A DNA stretch of 64,000 nt, taken from NCBI RefSeq assembly GCF_003337715.1, contig NZ_QPIX01000010.1, forward strand, positions 124,001 through 188,000. The letters run 5' to 3'. Below, one piece after another: positions 60,352 through 64,000 of the stretch. The notes beneath the pieces were generated by a model. The model ran no database searches. It was not told the origin of the DNA and saw only the letters and a program-made list of their open reading frames with translations. Origin of the DNA: Ciceribacter lividus. GTDB lineage: Bacteria > Pseudomonadota > Alphaproteobacteria > Rhizobiales > Rhizobiaceae. Each line of letters opens with the position of its first letter. Within the stretch, counting starts at the first letter, position 1. Position numbers and translations under genes: made by a program.

Positions 60352-63144
60352 ATGGACGCAGTGCGCAAGCTGATACGGAGAATGGGACGGGCGGGCACCT
60401 ATAGCGTGCTCACCGCGCTCCTTCTCCTCGTCATGCCGCTGGCGCTGCCTCCGCTCGGCGTCCTGAAGGGCGTCGATCTCTTCCTCACCGAATGGCGGGC
60501 GGCCGCGGCGCCGCGGGCGGCGGGCGGCAAGTTCGTCTTCGTCGCCATCGACAAGGTGAGTCTCGATCAAATCGGCGTCTGGCCCTGGCCGCGTGACGTC
60601 CATGCCGAAGTCATCGACCGGCTGGTCGCGGCCGGCGCCGCCGACATCTTTCTCGACATCGATTTCAGCGCCCGCTCCACCGCCGCGTCCGACGACCGCC
60701 TTGCGAAGGCGCTCGCCGATGCCGGTGGCGGTGTTGCGCTCCCGGCCTTCGTGCAATACCGCTCCGCGGCCGGCGGCGCGCCGGAGACGGTGGTCTCGCG
60801 GCCGCTTCCCGAATTCGAGGCGAACGCCTGGCTTGCCGCCGCCAATGTCGCTGCCGATCCCGACGGCGTCGTGCGCGGCCTGCCCCATGGCGTGGCGCTC
60901 GACGGGCAGGTGGTGCAGTCGGTCGCTGCCCTGCTTGCCGGGGAGCCCGAGCCCCGGGTCGGAAATTTCGGCATCGATTTCTCGATCTCGCCGGCGAGCG
61001 TGCCGGTCTTTTCCGTTTCCGATCTGCTTTCCGGCCGGGTGCCGGCGGAGGCGCTTGCCGGCCGTTCGGTGGTCGTCGGTGCCTATGCGGCGGAGCTGAA
61101 GGACGTCTTCGCCGTTCCCGTCTACGGCCTGCTCGGCGGCCCCATGCTGCATATCCTCGGTGCCGAGACGCTCTCGCAGGATCGCGTGCCGGTTCCGCTC
61201 GATCCGATGCCCTATGGGCTCGCCATCGCCGGCCTCCTCGTTCTGTCGATCCGCTCCGGGCGACCGCTTTCCGGCCGGCTGCTGCTGCCGCTTCTCGGGC
61301 TGACGGCGGCCGGCGTGGAGGCCGCGGCCTTCTTCCTGCAGGCACGTTATTCGTTCGTCCTGCCGACCGCGGGCATCCAGCTCGTGCTGGCGACCGGCCT
61401 GCTGCTCTACCTGATCGAGCACGTCGACATCGGCAACTGGCTTGCCGCGCTCGCGCAGGTCGAGAGCCGCAATTCGCAGACGCTTCTGCGCCGGGTGATC
61501 GACGACAGCGTCGACGGTGTCGTCGTCCTCGACCATGAGGGCCGCCTCGTCGAGGTCAGCCGTTCCGCCGAGACGATCTTCGGTCCCGGCCTTTATCGGG
61601 CCCTCATTTCCGATTTCGCGGCCAATGCGCCGCTGCCGATGCAGGCGGCGCTCGAAAGGGCGCTGCGCGAGAAGGGTGAGGCGGGCTCTGCCCCCGTCGG
61701 CTTCGACCTGGAACTGCGGGAGGCCGGCGCCAGCCGCTATCTCGAAGGCCATGTCGCCGTCTCGCTCCTCGAAACGGCGGAAGAGGCGGGCGAACCGGCC
61801 GAGCGTCCCTTCGTCGCCTGCGTCACCGTCCGCGACGTGACCGCCAAGCGCGCCTACGCGGAGAAGCTGAAGGCGCTCTCGCAGTATGACGAGCTGACCG
61901 GTGCGCTCCGCCGTGACGAGCTCGTCCGCCGCATGGACGCCGCCGCTTGCGACGACTGGGCGGTCTTTGCGATCAACCTCCACCGTTTCGCCGCGATCAA
62001 CATGGTTCTCGGCCGCTCGACCGGCGACGACCTCCTGAAGGCGGTGGTGGCGCGGCTCAGGGAGAATGCGCCACGCGGCGCGCTGATCGCCCGAAGCGAA
62101 GGCGACGGCTTCTCGGTCGCCGTTCCGGCCGCAGCCCTTGCCATGCCGCCGGCCGAATTCGCCGAGCACCTGATCGGCCTTCTGTCGCGCGCCTTCACCC
62201 TCGGTCCCTCGCTGGCGGAGATCGGCGCCCGCATCGGCATCTGCACCTCGGGCGAGGGCCGCGATCCGGTAGGCCTCGTCGCCGGGGCGGAAGCGGCGCT
62301 CGACCACGCCCGCAAGAGCGCCGGCTCCGGCTACAGCCTCCACGATTCCGACGAGGCGCGCCGCCAGATCCGCGCCCGCGCATTGGAGGCGGAAATGAAG
62401 GGCGCGCTCGCCGCCGGCCAGTTCTTCCTCCTCTACCAGCCGCAGGTGGTGCTTGCGGACGGTCGTCTCACCGGCGCCGAGGCGCTGGTGCGCTGGCGTC
62501 ATCCCGAATACGGCGTCGTCCCGCCCTTCGAGTTCATCGAGATCGCCGAAGCGAGCGGATTCATCTGCGAACTCGGTGCCTTTGTGGTCGAGGAGGCCTG
62601 CCGGCAGGCGATCACCTGGGCGGAGAACCTGAGCGTCTCGGTCAACGTCTCGCCGCTGCAGTTCATCCGCACCGACATGGTCGCGGTCGTCAGGAAGGCG
62701 CTCGCCGAAAGCGGCCTTTCTCCCGAACGGCTGCACCTCGAAATCACCGAATCGGCCTTCCTCGACGTTTCCGACGACATCCTCGGCCAGCTTGCCGCCC
62801 TGCGCGCCCTCGGGGTGAAGATCGCGCTCGACGATTTCGGCACCGGCTATTCCTCGCTCGGCTATCTCGCCCGCTTCCCGCTCGATTTCATCAAGATCGA
62901 CCAGTCCTTCGTCCGCAAGATCGCGAGCGATAGCGCCAGCCTGACGATCGTTAGCGCCGTCAAGTCGCTTGCCGCCGGCCTCGGCGCGCGCGTGGTCTGC
63001 GAAGGGATCGAAGGCGAGGCGGAGTGGCAGATCCTCGCCGCCATGGGCTGCGAGGAAGGGCAGGGCTATTATTTCGGCAAGCCGCAGCCGGGTGAGGAGA
63101 TCCTCCGCGCCGCCGCCCGAGCCCCGGAACGCAAGCGGGCGTGA
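60352..63144 (+). CDS. CHASE2-GGDEF-EAL membrane signalling protein
   Basis: A 930-residue inner-membrane receptor. TM1 (about 17-37), periplasmic CHASE2 (about 40-285; FVAIDKVSLDQIGVWPWPRDVHAEVIDRL), three TM segments (287-362), PAS-like region (about 375-520), GGDEF (about 530-690) and EAL (695-925). The GGDEF motif is degenerate (SEGDGF at 582-587, no GGDEF), so cyclase activity is unlikely, whereas the EAL domain keeps E710-A-L, DDFGTG (827-832) and KIDQSF. Net cyclic di-GMP phosphodiesterase expected. Six-base spacing to the FecR gene indicates one operon. Confidence 0.9.
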   Translation: MDAVRKLIRRMGRAGTYSVLTALLLLVMPLALPPLGVLKGVDLFLTEWRAAAAPRAAGGKFVFVAIDKVSLDQIGVWPWPRDVHAEVIDRLVAAGAADIFLDIDFSARSTAASDDRLAKALADAGGGVALPAFVQYRSAAGGAPETVVSRPLPEFEANAWLAAANVAADPDGVVRGLPHGVALDGQVVQSVAALLAGEPEPRVGNFGIDFSISPASVPVFSVSDLLSGRVPAEALAGRSVVVGAYAAELKDVFAVPVYGLLGGPMLHILGAETLSQDRVPVPLDPMPYGLAIAGLLVLSIRSGRPLSGRLLLPLLGLTAAGVEAAAFFLQARYSFVLPTAGIQLVLATGLLLYLIEHVDIGNWLAALAQVESRNSQTLLRRVIDDSVDGVVVLDHEGRLVEVSRSAETIFGPGLYRALISDFAANAPLPMQAALERALREKGEAGSAPVGFDLELREAGASRYLEGHVAVSLLETAEEAGEPAERPFVACVTVRDVTAKRAYAEKLKALSQYDELTGALRRDELVRRMDAAACDDWAVFAINLHRFAAINMVLGRSTGDDLLKAVVARLRENAPRGALIARSEGDGFSVAVPAAALAMPPAEFAEHLIGLLSRAFTLGPSLAEIGARIGICTSGEGRDPVGLVAGAEAALDHARKSAGSGYSLHDSDEARRQIRARALEAEMKGALAAGQFFLLYQPQVVLADGRLTGAEALVRWRHPEYGVVPPFEFIEIAEASGFICELGAFVVEEACRQAITWAENLSVSVNVSPLQFIRTDMVAVVRKALAESGLSPERLHLEITESAFLDVSDDILGQLAALRALGVKIALDDFGTGYSSLGYLARFPLDFIKIDQSFVRKIASDSASLTIVSAVKSLAAGLGARVVCEGIEGEAEWQILAAMGCEEGQGYYFGKPQPGEEILRAAARAPERKRA

Positions 63145-63196
63145 GGTTTTCCGCGCTCTCTGACAAGGCTCGTCCTATTTGATGCGGCTCCACATC

Positions 63197-63313
63197 CTCC
63201 GTCACCCCGGACCTGATCCGGGGCCAGCAACGGCGCGTCCGCGCCGCGAAAGAGTCCTTTTGCGATCAAGTCCTTGATCGCACTGGATGCCGGCTCGGAG
63301 GCCGGCATGACGG
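63197..63313. repeat. REPIN-like repeat, divergent third copy
   Basis: CTCCGTCACCCCGGACCTGA at the left and GGCCGGCATGACGGA at the right have the same inverted-end and terminal-hairpin structure as the 28.5 and 29.1 kb copies, but the core differs. It fills the gap between the CHASE2 protein gene and tam. Confidence 0.65.
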
Positions 63314-63379
63314 ACCGTAGTGTCTGCCGCAGATTGCCGAAAAGCTTGGCCAGCGGTCTGTCGGCATTCTGAATCTTCC

Positions 63380-64000
63380 TCACCCCTTTACGGCAACGAT
63401 GAAGAGCCGCGGAAAGCGCAACAACCGCCGTCCGTCCGCCATTGGCGGATAGGCCCGCTCGATGCGGGCGGTGTAATCGTCGAGGAAGGCGTCGCGATGC
63501 TCCGCGCCGGCCGCGTCGAGATAGGGGCGAAGCCCGGTGCCCTTCACCCATTCGACGATCGCCTGCGCACTCTCCATCGGATGGTAGTAATCCGTGTGCC
63601 ACACGTCGACCCGGCGGGCATGGCGCGACAGCCGGTCGTAATAGGCAGCGGGCGGGGGAAGGGGCGTGCGGCGGATGCGCCCCTCGGCGAAGAGTTCGCG
63701 CCAGGGACCGGCGGCCCCCGTCGCCTCCATCGCGCGGTGCGAGGGCTCGTCGAGATTGTCGGGCATCTGCACGGCAAGCACGCCGCCCGGTGCCAGATGC
63801 GCTATCAGCCGCTCCATCAGTGCCAGATGGCCTGGCAGCCATTGCAGCACGGCATTGGCATAGAAGAGGTCGACGTCGTGCGGCGGCTCCCAGGTCGAGA
63901 GATCGGCAGCGACGAAGGGCGTTTCCGGCAGGCGCGCGCGGGCCTTCGCGAGCATGTCGGCGTCGCTGTCGAGCCCGGTGACGGCTTGGCTGCCGAAGCG
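63380..64000 (-). CDS. tam: trans-aconitate 2-methyltransferase (5' end beyond window)
   Basis: 207 codons of a class I methyltransferase; the start lies past 64000. SAM motif continuation [20 protein letters not shown], then [40 protein letters not shown], and [32 protein letters not shown] match Tam of E. coli and rhizobia, which methylates trans-aconitate to relieve aconitase inhibition. The C-terminus ([14 protein letters not shown]) is complete. The first part of the SAM site is outside the window. Confidence 0.88.
   Translation of the reverse strand, partial: RFGSQAVTGLDSDADMLAKARARLPETPFVAADLSTWEPPHDVDLFYANAVLQWLPGHLALMERLIAHLAPGGVLAVQMPDNLDEPSHRAMEATGAAGPWRELFAEGRIRRTPLPPPAAYYDRLSRHARRVDVWHTDYYHPMESAQAIVEWVKGTGLRPYLDAAGAEHRDAFLDDYTARIERAYPPMADGRRLLRFPRLFIVAVKG

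Noticed and set aside
59152-62736. A 1194-residue open frame on the minus strand across the FecR and CHASE2 genes
   Set aside because: It is antisense to two genes with clear domains and motifs. Its predicted protein is Gly/Pro/Arg-rich low complexity, with a proline-alanine run copied from the opposite-strand Gly/Asn repeats. High G+C removes stops from such shadow frames.

Overview
This 64 kb window is chromosomal-type DNA from an alphaproteobacterium of the Rhizobiaceae, most like Ensifer/Sinorhizobium or a near relative. The evidence is high G+C, a CysH-CysD-CysN sulfate assimilation set with a two-CC/CxxC APS-type reductase, a betIBA choline oxidation locus, an OhrR/Ohr pair, a PmtA-like methyltransferase, a DUF4167 protein, a TIGR03808-type Tat protein, and rhizobial palindromic intergenic repeats. 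The exact genus cannot be fixed from the sequence alone. No rRNA, tRNA, CRISPR array or intact insertion sequence was seen.

Layout. 0-2 kb: two small ORFs and a membrane diguanylate cyclase. 2-10.7 kb: sulfur block, with cysH-cysD-cysN leftward, an Rrf2 regulator divergent from them, then the sulfate ABC importer sbp-cysT-cysW-cysA rightward; together these import sulfate and carry it through APS to sulfite. 10.7-13.9 kb: TRAP transporter (M, Q, P). 13.9-16.6 kb: ClC antiporter and an EEP-family nuclease. 16.7-20.8 kb: betA, betB and betI leftward (choline to glycine betaine) with a clear BetI-type operator. 21-28.5 kb: HdeD protein, EAL/CBS/GGDEF protein, GNAT, quinone oxidoreductase, SPINDLY-type glycosyltransferase, then an asparaginase II gene preceded by a leader RNA with a 24-codon ORF and an intrinsic terminator. 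28.5-37.2 kb: a GIY-YIG gene between two 165-bp repeats, detoxification enzymes, a Tat beta-helix protein, two tandem L,D-transpeptidase lipoproteins, an SDR, and a Crp/Fnr regulator whose coding ends carry identical 14-bp palindromes.

37.2-41.5 kb is a mosaic: a duplicated 5' piece of a RES toxin joined to a ParE-like tail, a HEPN-motif hypothetical protein, ohrR/ohr, and the intact Xre/RES toxin-antitoxin pair. 41.5-44.1 kb is a MarR-controlled DUF899-DUF1579-VOC operon. 44.3-48.7 kb is a lower-G+C accessory segment of single-gene units (RibD-like, small membrane protein, GNAT, C-N hydrolase, DEDDh exonuclease, P-loop kinase), separated by decayed copies of one short repeat that reach the stop codons of three genes. 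48.7-55.4 kb returns to core-like DNA (PAP2, an orphan GroEL, HXXEE protein, acyltransferase, DUF853 ATPase, DUF2267-like protein).

55.4-57.9 kb is an A+T-richer insertion with two overlapping genes, an NA37/NdpA-type nucleoid-associated protein and a C-terminally membrane-anchored protein of unknown family. This is the best candidate here for an undescribed, possibly defensive, system. An orphan BrnA-like antitoxin follows. The window ends with an aldo/keto reductase, a FecR-domain protein with a Gly/Asn and Asp/His-rich tail, a CHASE2-GGDEF-EAL protein, and the start-truncated tam methyltransferase gene.
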